In this document: positions 45,867 through 53,996 of the stretch, in pieces
Position numbering within the stretch: the stretch's first letter is position 1
How the letters are laid out: each line of letters opens with the position of its first letter
Source: Candidatus Poribacteria bacterium
GTDB lineage: Bacteria; Poribacteria; WGA-4E; PCPOR2b
Direction: 5' to 3'
Assembly: GCA_022822005.1 (NCBI GenBank)
Contig: JAJECO010000048.1
Location: 52,770 to 116,769, forward strand
DNA: 64,000 nucleotides
Program-made: the position numbers and the translations under genes
The notes under the pieces: model-generated
Databases searched by the model: none
Told to the model about the DNA's origin: nothing
The model's input: only the letters and a program-made list of their open reading frames with translations

Positions 45867-47105
45867 ATGAATACTTACGAAACCAATCTTTTTATCAATC
45901 CGGAAGCCCACCCTCCCCCGGAGTACGGTCCGGCGCAGAAGGCATTACTGAATCAGGATGCCTTTGCCAACGTGGAAGCGGAGGTTACAAAGTTGCCCGG
46001 TTATCAACCGACGCCGTTAATCGCACTGAACGGTCTTGCTATGGCAAGCAGTGTCAGGGCCCTGTGGTGCAAACATGAGGGATATCGATTCGAGGTAGGG
46101 AGTTTCAAACCGACGGGTCCTGTCTACGCAATGCTGTCCGTGTTGAAGGGCGAAATCAGAAAAGCCACCGGTGTGGAAACGGTCACAACGCAGGATTTGA
46201 TAGATCGAAAGTATGAATCGGTGACGCAAGAGATTGTTGTTTCAGCAGCAACATCAGGCAACCATGGACGAGCGTTAGCTTGGGGTGCCCGTATGTTCGG
46301 TTGTCGGTGCGCCATTTACATGAACGATGGCGTCAGTGCCGGCAGGGAAGAAGCGATTGCTGCCTATGGTGCAGAGGTGGTGAGGGTGCCGGGAAACTAT
46401 GACCGAGCAGTGCAACGTTCTTTTGCGGATGCTGAGAGATTAGGCTATTTTGTCGTCTCGGATGACAAATCTGCCGAGTATCCCCACATTGCCGGTGCGA
46501 TTATGCAAGGCTACGCAATGGTCGCGGACGAAATCGCTCAACAGTTCAGGGGAGTCCAGCCACCCACTCACGTCTTTGTCCCCGGCGGTGGCGGTCGATT
46601 TGCCGGTGCAACCTGTGGGCATTTGTGGGAACGATATGGTAGCAGCCATCCACGGATAGTTGTCGTCGAGCCAACCACATCCGCCTGCCTGTACCAAAGC
46701 ATGATCGAAAACAGAGCAGCAACCATCAGCGGTGATGGTCGATCAGTTATGGACGGTCTGGTTGTGGAATCCGCTTCAGCCCAAGCGTGGGAGATTCTCA
46801 AGGGTGGTGCTTTCGCTTTTCTGACTATCCCTGACGAAGCGGCGGTTGATGCGATACGGCAGGCAACGGCAGGTGTCGGCGGAGATTCTCCAGTTGTCAT
46901 TGGTGAAACAGGGATTGCAGCGTGGGCAGGATTTCTGGCAACAACCCGTGACGAAAATCTGCGTCAGCAGCTTGAACTCGACTGTAACAGCCGAGTCGTT
47001 ATCATCGCGACTGAGGGGGCGACCGATCCGGAAGTTTTTCATAACTTAGTCGGTGCAAGCCCGGAAAGGGTTTTGGCGGACCCCAAACCTCAACCAACGG
47101 AATAG
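45867..47105 (+). CDS. Diaminopropionate ammonia-lyase-like PLP enzyme
   Basis: 412 residues of the fold II PLP family. The PLP Lys is in EVGSFKPTGPVYAM, followed by the substrate loop AATSGNHGRALAWGARMFG, then YMNDGVSAGREEAI and the phosphate loop PGGGGRFAGATCG. This pattern matches diaminopropionate ammonia-lyases, which remove ammonia from 2,3-diaminopropionate (either enantiomer) to pyruvate. Threonine- or serine-dehydratase-like activity is the alternative. Lies 29 bases after GGT and 11 before the beta-lactamase gene, so the three are probably co-translated and handle amino acids or peptides. Confidence 0.82.
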   Translation: MNTYETNLFINPEAHPPPEYGPAQKALLNQDAFANVEAEVTKLPGYQPTPLIALNGLAMASSVRALWCKHEGYRFEVGSFKPTGPVYAMLSVLKGEIRKATGVETVTTQDLIDRKYESVTQEIVVSAATSGNHGRALAWGARMFGCRCAIYMNDGVSAGREEAIAAYGAEVVRVPGNYDRAVQRSFADAERLGYFVVSDDKSAEYPHIAGAIMQGYAMVADEIAQQFRGVQPPTHVFVPGGGGRFAGATCGHLWERYGSSHPRIVVVEPTTSACLYQSMIENRAATISGDGRSVMDGLVVESASAQAWEILKGGAFAFLTIPDEAAVDAIRQATAGVGGDSPVVIGETGIAAWAGFLATTRDENLRQQLELDCNSRVVIIATEGATDPEVFHNLVGASPERVLADPKPQPTE

Positions 47106-47116
47106 AAAGATTACAA

Positions 47117-48505
47117 ATGGCAGACTGTGTTCTCCAAAATTTGATACCAGACATCGAACACTTAGCAGAAACGACCGTTGCAAAGTATAAGCTGCCCGGT
47201 ATGGCACTCGGGGTTATCCGAGACCAAGAACTCGCGTGGTTCGGTGGGTTTGGTACAACAGATCTTGATTCAAGTAAAAAGCCTACGGAAAACACGATTG
47301 CCCGCATCGCCTCAGTGACCAAGACATTCACGACAACTGCCATCATGCAGCTGCGGGATGAGGGACGGCTTACCTTAGAAGATTCATTAGCACAGCATAT
47401 TCCCGAATTCGCTTCGGCTCGTGCTGTCCACGATGACATCGAAGGCGTGACGATCCGGCGATTGCTGACGCACCGATCCGGATTGGTCACAGAATCACCG
47501 ACGCACGGTTGGAATGCCCTTCATTTCCCAAGCCGTGAAGAGATGCTTACCAAACTGCCGGAAACCGGAATTGTCATCCCGCAGGACTCCGCCTTCAAAT
47601 ACTCAAACCTCGCATTTGGCTTACTCGGCGAGGTGGTGTATAGGATTACCGGTACGCCATACACCGAATACGTCCACGCCAATATTATTGAGCCGCTTGG
47701 CCTAACCTCCACAGTATTTGACCTCACGGACGAACTGCGTCCTCACTTCTTCGTCGGCTATAACCCGACCTCCTACCAAGATCGCCCTGAGCGCGCCCCT
47801 TATACACATCTGAACGGAATTTCATCGGCGGGGCAACTACATTCTACGGTCAGCGACTTAGCAAAATGGATATCGTTCCAATTTCAAACCGACCGTGGAA
47901 ACCGAGGTGATGCACAGGTGCTCAAGGGTCCAACACTGGTGGAGATTCAACAGCCCCAATATGTTGAACCAGACTGGTCGGCGGGGCAATGCTTGGGCTG
48001 GCGGGCAACCCGCATTGGGAACCACATCTATCACAATCATGGTGGCGGGATCCACGGGTTTGGAACACAGGTGTGGTTTAATGTTCCGAGTAAGACGGGC
48101 GTGGTTGTTTTCATCAACATGTGGCCCCCGCATGGCGGTCTTGATATAGCGCAGGAGACACTTGAGATAGTGCTGAACGCCGACGAAGCGGCGCAGCCTG
48201 TACCACTACCGCCAACGCTTAAATCAACGCCGGAGGCATTGCAACGCTATGTCGGTTACTACCGTGCCGAACCGGGCATTGATGTGAACGTTGAATTCCG
48301 TGACGGTAGCTTGCGGCTTGCGGGTCACGGTGGTTCTGCATATTCCCTACACGCCCCAGCAATCCTTGAACCGACCGACAAGAAGGAGGAGTGGCTTGTC
48401 GACGGTGGCCGTGCAGCCGGAGAAACTGCTCTCTTTAAGTTTGGGGAGGATGGTGGCGTGATAAGCTACGAGTTGGGAGCTTTTGTGTTCAAGAAGTTAG
48501 TATGA
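47117..48505 (+). CDS. Serine beta-lactamase-fold hydrolase (class C/esterase type)
   Basis: 462 residues. The SxxK motif is Ser66-Val-Thr-Lys69 and the YxN motif is YSNLAFG; the third motif is probably HNHGGGIHGFG. The C-terminal 120 residues form an extra beta-sheet domain (residues about 370-462, YVGYYRAEPG). Such proteins include D-aminopeptidases, esterases and peptidases as well as beta-lactamases; there is no signal peptide, which argues against an antibiotic-resistance role. The 11-base gap to the DpaL-like gene marks it as an operon member, perhaps cleaving D-amino-acid peptides. Confidence 0.87.
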   Translation: MADCVLQNLIPDIEHLAETTVAKYKLPGMALGVIRDQELAWFGGFGTTDLDSSKKPTENTIARIASVTKTFTTTAIMQLRDEGRLTLEDSLAQHIPEFASARAVHDDIEGVTIRRLLTHRSGLVTESPTHGWNALHFPSREEMLTKLPETGIVIPQDSAFKYSNLAFGLLGEVVYRITGTPYTEYVHANIIEPLGLTSTVFDLTDELRPHFFVGYNPTSYQDRPERAPYTHLNGISSAGQLHSTVSDLAKWISFQFQTDRGNRGDAQVLKGPTLVEIQQPQYVEPDWSAGQCLGWRATRIGNHIYHNHGGGIHGFGTQVWFNVPSKTGVVVFINMWPPHGGLDIAQETLEIVLNADEAAQPVPLPPTLKSTPEALQRYVGYYRAEPGIDVNVEFRDGSLRLAGHGGSAYSLHAPAILEPTDKKEEWLVDGGRAAGETALFKFGEDGGVISYELGAFVFKKLV

Positions 48506-48578
48506 CGGTGCAATTGAACGTGCGACAGATCTTTTGGGCCATTCAGAATGCAGCGTTATAAACTATCAGTGGATTGCA

Positions 48579-49079
48579 CTACTGCACCTTTGAAATCCTA
48601 GGAACCCGAGCGTTAGGGCTGTAGGCAAACGGATACCATTCGTAGTAGGCAGCATAAGAGTAGTACGGATTTTCATCTTTATGCCACGCTGTATCGGTAC
48701 GAAGTCCCTCAAAATACTCGATCTCCAATTGTCCGTCCCTGACGATGCCTGAGACTCTGATTGGACGATTTTCCTTCCGGGCGGCTGCTGCTATCTGGAC
48801 CATCGACCGGATGCGAGGCTGATTCTCGAAATTTACCGTCTCCGTGCAGTTCACATCGTTGACAACGATCCGCCACTGTCCTTGACTATAGGGCATTGGT
48901 GGCAAAAAATCACCGTGGCGAGGAGCTTCTGGAACACCAAATATTGATATGCGCTGTCCTTCGTAGCTATCGAGTTGCGAACCCAAGTTATCAATAGCGA
49001 TGGACGAATACATTTTTCCACAACCTAATCCAATAACACTGACCCAGCATAGAAGCAGAATAGTTTGTATCGGTTTCAC
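48579..49079 (-). CDS. Putative lipoprotein of unknown function
   Basis: 166 residues, beginning with a signal peptide and lipobox VIGLGC. The remaining sequence forms one small beta-rich domain (SQLDSYEGQRISIFGVPE ... RIVVNDVNC ... RPIRVSGIVRDGQLEIEYFEG) that resembles OB-fold-type lipoproteins. No catalytic motif seen. A GTG at 49079 with GGGAGG upstream gives a clean signal peptide; the longer frame to 49136 adds a basic leader. Last gene of the NHL-SDR-rhamnose mutarotase run. Confidence 0.65.
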   Translation of the reverse strand: MKPIQTILLLCWVSVIGLGCGKMYSSIAIDNLGSQLDSYEGQRISIFGVPEAPRHGDFLPPMPYSQGQWRIVVNDVNCTETVNFENQPRIRSMVQIAAAARKENRPIRVSGIVRDGQLEIEYFEGLRTDTAWHKDENPYYSYAAYYEWYPFAYSPNARVPRISKVQ

Positions 49080-49132
49080 TCTATTAATCCTCCCTCGATT
49101 GTCAAGTTCCCTTCTACTGACCAACTCACTCC

Positions 49133-49465
49133 TCAATCGGCTTGCCAGTAAAAGACTTCGGGCAAACCTGCTGGATAAGCGTTAGCAGGATCATACGTTT
49201 CGCCGGTCGCACCTTCCATGATCGGTGCCATGTATTCTTCCCATCGCACAGAATCATCACTTTCCGCCAAGATGCGGGCGGCTTCTGCGTAATCCTCCAC
49301 CTCCATGTAAAGGAAGAGTTGCAAGCCAAACATGAAGATACTCATTTTGTGAACACCCGCTCGCTTCAGATCTGATAACACTTCTTGCCACACATGTTGA
49401 TGCCGTCGGATATATTCCTCCTGTTGTCCTTCCTTCACACGCATAACAAAAGCAACACGCTGCAT
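49133..49465 (-). CDS. L-rhamnose mutarotase-like protein (RhaM family)
   Basis: 110 residues of the RhaM/DUF718 ferredoxin-like family, which interconverts alpha- and beta-anomers of rhamnose, or related deoxy sugars such as fucose. The catalytic His region RHQHVWQEVL (His near position 22) and the C-terminal YWQAD-type end are visible, as are IFMFGLQLFLYMEV and WEEYM. ATG at 49465 is 7 bases after AAAGGAGG; the ATG two codons earlier is too close. Lies between the SDR and lipoprotein genes in one run, suggesting deoxy-sugar breakdown. Confidence 0.85.
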   Translation of the reverse strand: MQRVAFVMRVKEGQQEEYIRRHQHVWQEVLSDLKRAGVHKMSIFMFGLQLFLYMEVEDYAEAARILAESDDSVRWEEYMAPIMEGATGETYDPANAYPAGLPEVFYWQAD

Positions 49466-49487
49466 TGGCATTCCTCCTTTGAGGACA

Positions 49488-50300
49488 CTATTCCTTAGTT
49501 CCCGGGACCGGCATGGTACTGAGTAAGCCGCCATCAACATCAAGAGCAACGCCTGTTAAAAAGGCAGACTCATCGGACAGAAAGAACATCACCGCATTGA
49601 CAACATCCGCCACCGTAGCATTGCGTTTGAGCGGAATGCCTGCTGCGGTTCCCGTGAGGATTTCATCGATCTTCTGTCCTGTCGCACCAATCTTCCAGTC
49701 GAGAACCGTTTGCCCCATACCGGTTGTTGAAACTCCCACCGGACAAACACAGTTGACAGTCACCTCGTAGGGTGCCAACTCGGCAGCCAACGCTTTGGTC
49801 AAACCGACAACACCAAATTTTGCTGCGCAGTATGAGAGAATCATCGGACAGCCAATCTTTGCTGCATCGGAACCGATGTTGACAATACGTCCACGCCGCC
49901 CATTCTCGCATAGCAGCGGTGCTGCAGCTTGGCTGCACAAGAACGGTCCCTTCAGATCTACATCCACTACGCGATCCCAATCTGATTCGCGGATTTCTGC
50001 CAATGGCGCAAAGTGGATGACCCCCGCTGAATTGATCAAGGTATCCAGTCCACCGAAGGTCTCTTGACAAGCCCCCACCGCTGCCTTCGCTGAAACGGGA
50101 GAGGTAACGTCGAGTTCCAAGGATAGCAGATCACCACCCTTATCCAAGTTTTGGACAGCTTCTCGCAACCGATCGGAATCAATGTCGCCGATTGCTATCT
50201 GCGCCCCCTGCGCGAGCAAAGTCTCAGCAATAGCCAATCCGAAACCGCTGGCACCTCCAGTGATCAGTACGCGGCGTTCGATTGCTTTTGTGTTCGACAT
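49488..50300 (-). CDS. SDR family oxidoreductase
   Basis: 270 residues, classical SDR with TGGASGFGLAIAE, NSAGVIHF, catalytic Ser in IVNIGSDAAKIG (a Ser one position from usual) and YCAAK. C-terminal FLTGVALDVDGGLLS. With a RhaM-like gene 22 bases downstream and an NHL propeller upstream, a role as L-rhamnose or L-fucose dehydrogenase in a non-phosphorylating pathway is plausible but not shown. Third SDR of the window; only moderately like the other two. Confidence 0.88.
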   Translation of the reverse strand: MSNTKAIERRVLITGGASGFGLAIAETLLAQGAQIAIGDIDSDRLREAVQNLDKGGDLLSLELDVTSPVSAKAAVGACQETFGGLDTLINSAGVIHFAPLAEIRESDWDRVVDVDLKGPFLCSQAAAPLLCENGRRGRIVNIGSDAAKIGCPMILSYCAAKFGVVGLTKALAAELAPYEVTVNCVCPVGVSTTGMGQTVLDWKIGATGQKIDEILTGTAAGIPLKRNATVADVVNAVMFFLSDESAFLTGVALDVDGGLLSTMPVPGTKE

Positions 50301-50346
50301 TTTCTATCCCTCATTGTAGCCCGTCCCACAATGTAACAAAGCCGAG

Positions 50347-51210
50347 TTATTTTTGTCGGATAAACTTTTGTAAGCGATGGTCCGCCTGCACTTCAGTGAC
50401 ATAGAGATCGTCGTGCGAATCCACCCAGATACCGTGTGGGCAGGCAAAAAACTCACCGGGAACAGTGCTGCCGCGCTCACTACCCCATTGGGTGATGATT
50501 TCACCATCAAGCGTCAAAATTGTAACGCGCTGTTGTAGCTCCGCAATGTAAACAATATCCTTATTATCATCAATAAAGATGGTATCCGGCTCCAAGAATC
50601 CACCCCACTCTTCGATATATTCGCCGTCAAGCGTGAAAAGCTGGATGCGGTTGTTCGACCGATCTGCGACCATTACACGGTTGTGGCGGTCCACACGGAC
50701 GCAATGCGGCAGATCGAACTCGCCGGCACCCGTTCCCGGAGATCCCCAAGACATAATATATTTACCATCTGGAGCGTATTTATGGATCCGTGCGTTTCCG
50801 TACCCATCGCTGATGAACATCTCGCCATCAGGACCGAGTGCAAGGTCTGTTGGTAGATTGAAAGGTTCGCCCTCTGCACCGGGTTGACCGGGGTTCCCCA
50901 ACGTCATTAGAAGTTCACCGTCAGAGGTGAATTTGTGCATGACATGCTCCTCTCGCTCGACACAATAGATGTGGTCCTCAGCATCAATGAAAATGCCGTG
51001 CGAGTCCTTAAGGATGTTCTCGCCCCACGATCCGAGGAAGGCGCCTTCACGATCAAACACAATCATCGGGCGTTCACTTCTACTGTAAACATAAACCCTG
51101 TCTTGCGAATCCACAGCGATTGCGGGAATCCAACCAAACTTCCAACCTTCGGGGAGTTGTCCCCAGCCTTCTTGAATCTCATAGGTATGGCTACCTGAAC
51201 CATATCTCAT
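50347..51210 (-). CDS. NHL-repeat beta-propeller protein
   Basis: 287 residues of NHL blades: PAIAVDSQDRVYVYSRS, HGIFIDAEDHIYCVE, PTDLALGPDGEMFISD, PHCVRVDRHNRVMVADRSNNRIQLF and a final PHGIWVDSHDDLYVTEVQ. No signal peptide. It is a paralogue of 1186-2031, with conserved EGWGQ and ITQWG motifs. First gene of a run with SDR, RhaM and lipoprotein, so it might sense or bind a sugar product. Divergent from the DUF3179 gene. Confidence 0.85.
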   Translation of the reverse strand: MRYGSGSHTYEIQEGWGQLPEGWKFGWIPAIAVDSQDRVYVYSRSERPMIVFDREGAFLGSWGENILKDSHGIFIDAEDHIYCVEREEHVMHKFTSDGELLMTLGNPGQPGAEGEPFNLPTDLALGPDGEMFISDGYGNARIHKYAPDGKYIMSWGSPGTGAGEFDLPHCVRVDRHNRVMVADRSNNRIQLFTLDGEYIEEWGGFLEPDTIFIDDNKDIVYIAELQQRVTILTLDGEIITQWGSERGSTVPGEFFACPHGIWVDSHDDLYVTEVQADHRLQKFIRQK

Positions 51211-51377
51211 AATACAATACCTCCAGAATTGGGAATTTGAAAAATCCGTGAGTTAAATTACGAATACTATCCAGCGGTGTGGTATACTTTCAGAAACAGG
51301 ATGAAATCGGAACCCTTTTTGTCTCCTTCAAACGATTATCAGAAAGCATACCTGTCGCCAAATAAGAAAGGTAAAAA

Positions 51378-52442
51378 ATGAGAGGAAAATTAACGCTCTT
51401 ACTGACAGCAGCAGTTTTCATACTGCTCGGTTGCGTCCGAAATTCGGGGGTAGTTAATGCACAAGCACGGGTACAAGATTATTCCGGTGACCAAATCCTC
51501 ACAGCCCTCCCGTACGACGCGATTCCTGCAATCCTACATCCAGAATTTGTCTCTGCCGCTGAAGCAAGAATAGGGGACGACTCGCCAGTTATCGGTGTCA
51601 GTTTTAACGGCGACAGCCGCGCTTACTCGATTTATCTACTTAACGGACACGAAATCGTCAATGATGAGGTCGGTGGCCTCAAGATCGCAACAACTTGGTG
51701 ACCACTCTGCAAGACGGCTATCGTGTATAGTCGTGAACTCGATGGAGAGACCTATACGTTTGGTGTATCCGGCAAACTCTTACGCGATGCGCTGCTTATG
51801 TACGACCATCAAACTCGGTCTCTCTGGTCGCACATTACCGGTGAAGCGATGGCAGGTGAACTCAAGGGTAAGCGGTTAAAGATGTTGGCCGGTACGCCAC
51901 GAATCAACTGGAAAGATTGGAAACGCAACCATCCTTTGACAAAGGTACTCTCCGTGCCAAGCGATCCTCGTCGCCCAGAGAAGCTGCGCCAAGATCCGAT
52001 AGTAGATAATTACGCCCAATACCATGCTAGTCCTATCGCGGGTATAAGTGGTACACGGTATACCGACGACCGCCTGATGGATAAAGCATTGGTTGTTGGC
52101 GTCCGCGTCAATGAAAGCTATCGTGCTTATCCCTTTAGGTCTTTTAGGAGAAGATCAGTCATCAACGACGAAGTAGGCAACGCCCCTGTGTTAGCCTTCC
52201 ACGATTTGAAGTCGAATGCCACCGCCGTTTTTCTCCGCACTGTGGAAGGGCAAACATTGACGTTTGAGCAAGCGCGAGGCTACACTGTTAAAGATACCAC
52301 CACGGATACAACTTGGAACCTTATCACCGGAATGGCAACCAAAGGCAAACTCAAAGGACACACGTTAGAGCGACTGCCAGCGATGAATATTTACTGGTTT
52401 GCTTGGGCACGTTACCATCCCGGAACGACTATCTATAAATGA
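51378..52442 (+). CDS. DUF3179 lipoprotein, likely selenoprotein (TGA = Sec at residue 108)
   Basis: A TGA (51699-51701) interrupts one continuous frame of 354 codons. The residues around it read TTW-TGA-PLCKTAIVYSRELDG, aligning with TxCPLCxxA of the DUF3179 family, so the TGA occupies the first Cys of a Cys-x-x-Cys motif and leaves UPLC. A hairpin follows 12 bases later (51714-51734). The upstream part carries a lipobox (LLGC) and a typical DUF3179 N-terminus; the downstream part runs to WARYHPGTTIYK with no other stop. A redox role in the envelope is inferred. Alternative: a plain nonsense mutation. Sec machinery (selA, selB, selC, selD) is not in the window. Confidence 0.8.
51714..51734 (+). 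promoter_or_regulatory. SECIS-like hairpin downstream of the TGA
   Basis: ACGGCTAT (51714-51721), loop CGTGT, ATAGTCGT (51727-51734): 8 bp with one G-U pair. The apical loop starts 20 bases after the TGA and has G in its second position, within the published range for bacterial SECIS elements. Confidence 0.6.
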
Positions 52443-52755
52443 GGTTTTATTGCCGCCCACGATGCACACATTTGGTAAAAATCCCCCTGAGCAGGAGGAA
52501 AGTCTGCCCTTCCCTCAGCTCATCTACACTTCCTACCGTCCCAACAACACCCCGCAGTTGATATTATATCACAATCATCAATGCTGATGGGAAGATTTGT
52601 TTTCTCACGATTCAGAGAGAAGGTCGAATCGGAGAATTAATAGCTCGGTTCCAATACTATGCGATTGCACAATTGCCCGAAATCGAGTAAAATCTCCGCG
52701 TGGTGTACGAAAGCACTTGACCATAAATACTCTCAAAGTAAAAAGGGAGCTGCAG
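52443..52755 (+). other. Noncoding leader before the Gfo/Idh/MocA gene
   Basis: A frame is open through the last 159 bases of this stretch, but it lacks Shine-Dalgarno and protein-like composition. The sequence is AT-rich with no strong hairpin or convincing promoter. I see no gene in it. Confidence 0.4.
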
Positions 52756-53853
52756 ATGAAGGATCGATTAAAAGTTGGCATTGTTGGAGCACGTAGAGGC
52801 GCCGGGCATATCCGTCCGTTCACAACCATCACCGAAACAGAGGTGACCGCAGTTTGTGATTTGAACGAAGATACCCTCCATGAAGTCGGAGAGCAATTTG
52901 GTATCCCTAAACGGTTCACAGATTATGAAGAGATGCTCGCAGATGATATTGATATCGTCGTGCTGGGGACCCCCGAAAACCTGCATGTGCCGCAGTCTAT
53001 TTCGGGGTTGGAGGCAGGAAAGCATGTGATCAGTGAGGTGACAGCTGCCACGTCCATCGAACAGTGCTATGAGTTAGTAAGAGCGGTGCGAGAAAGCAAA
53101 ACGAAGTATATGATGGCAGAGAATAAGTGCTATACGCGATCCGGAATGCTAATTGGAAACATGGTGCGTCAAGGCTTGTTCGGAGACATTTACTTTGGCG
53201 AAGGTGAATACCTCCATGACATTAAAGTGCTGCACCACGACAGCAGTGGCAATCCGACTTGGCGATACTATTGGCAGGTCGGGATCAATCGGTGTAACTA
53301 TGCGACGCACAGCCTCGGTCCAGTGATGGATTGGTTCGGCGAGCGGGTCGTTTCGGTGTGTTGTCTTGGGACTGGTGTGCGTACCGACCCCGAGCACGCT
53401 ATGGAAGATACAGTAATGATGCTGTGCAAGACTAAAAGCGGAGCTCTGATTAAAATCCGTATTGATATGCTCTCCAATCGTCCGGCGAATTCATACCTGA
53501 GTTTGCAGGGAACAAAAGGTTGTTATGAAGGCACACGTGGATTGGGGGATATAGAGAAGGTTTGGCTGGCAGATTATCATCAGCCCGGTCAGTGGCAAGC
53601 GCTTGCAGACTTTGAGGAGGAGTTCTTACCAGAGAGTTGGAAAAACCCGCCGGAGGAAGCGGTGAAAGCCGGAGATGTGACCGAGGAGTACTTTGAGATG
53701 CGCGGCTTTGTTGATAGCATCATTAACGATACTAAGCCACCTATTGATGTCTACGATGCTATGGATCTCACAGTGCCGGGACTGGTTTCTGAGGAGTCAC
53801 TTGCGCAGGGCGGAAAGCCCGTTGAAGTACCTGATTTTCGGGAGATTGACTAG
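52756..53853 (+). CDS. Gfo/Idh/MocA family oxidoreductase with SEVTA in place of EKP
   Basis: 365 residues. The Rossmann start is LKVGIVGARRGAGHIRP. Where the family has the EKP signature, this protein has HVISEVTAATSIEQC, so the usual Lys is lost; subfamilies with SEVP-like segments are known from memory, and Glu is retained. The second domain has GEGEYLHDIKVLHH and GINRCNYATHSLGPVMDWFG. A different catalytic base is implied. The ATG at 52756 follows AGGGAG; the longer frame from 52597 is unsupported. Single gene between the DUF3179 gene and an outer-membrane protein gene. Confidence 0.85.
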   Translation: MKDRLKVGIVGARRGAGHIRPFTTITETEVTAVCDLNEDTLHEVGEQFGIPKRFTDYEEMLADDIDIVVLGTPENLHVPQSISGLEAGKHVISEVTAATSIEQCYELVRAVRESKTKYMMAENKCYTRSGMLIGNMVRQGLFGDIYFGEGEYLHDIKVLHHDSSGNPTWRYYWQVGINRCNYATHSLGPVMDWFGERVVSVCCLGTGVRTDPEHAMEDTVMMLCKTKSGALIKIRIDMLSNRPANSYLSLQGTKGCYEGTRGLGDIEKVWLADYHQPGQWQALADFEEEFLPESWKNPPEEAVKAGDVTEEYFEMRGFVDSIINDTKPPIDVYDAMDLTVPGLVSEESLAQGGKPVEVPDFREID

Positions 53854-53913
53854 GTTTAGTTGACACTTCATCGCAACCAGATAATCGAGGGCACACAAAC
53901 GCAGGTTTCTCCA

Positions 53914-53951
53914 TAGGGGTTGGGTCTCCCAACCCACGAACCTTGCCCCTA
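53914..53951. terminator. Double-stem hairpin between converging genes
   Basis: GGGTTGGG (53917-53924) pairs with CCCAACCC (53928-53935) around a TCT loop, and TAGGGG (53914-53919) also matches CCCCTA (53946-53951), allowing two alternative stems. It sits between the Gfo/Idh/MocA gene and the minus-strand outer-membrane gene and may end both. Confidence 0.5.
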
Positions 53952-53996
53952 CGATCACGGTCAGTTCCACATAAATGTCAACACGTCCTATCCTAA

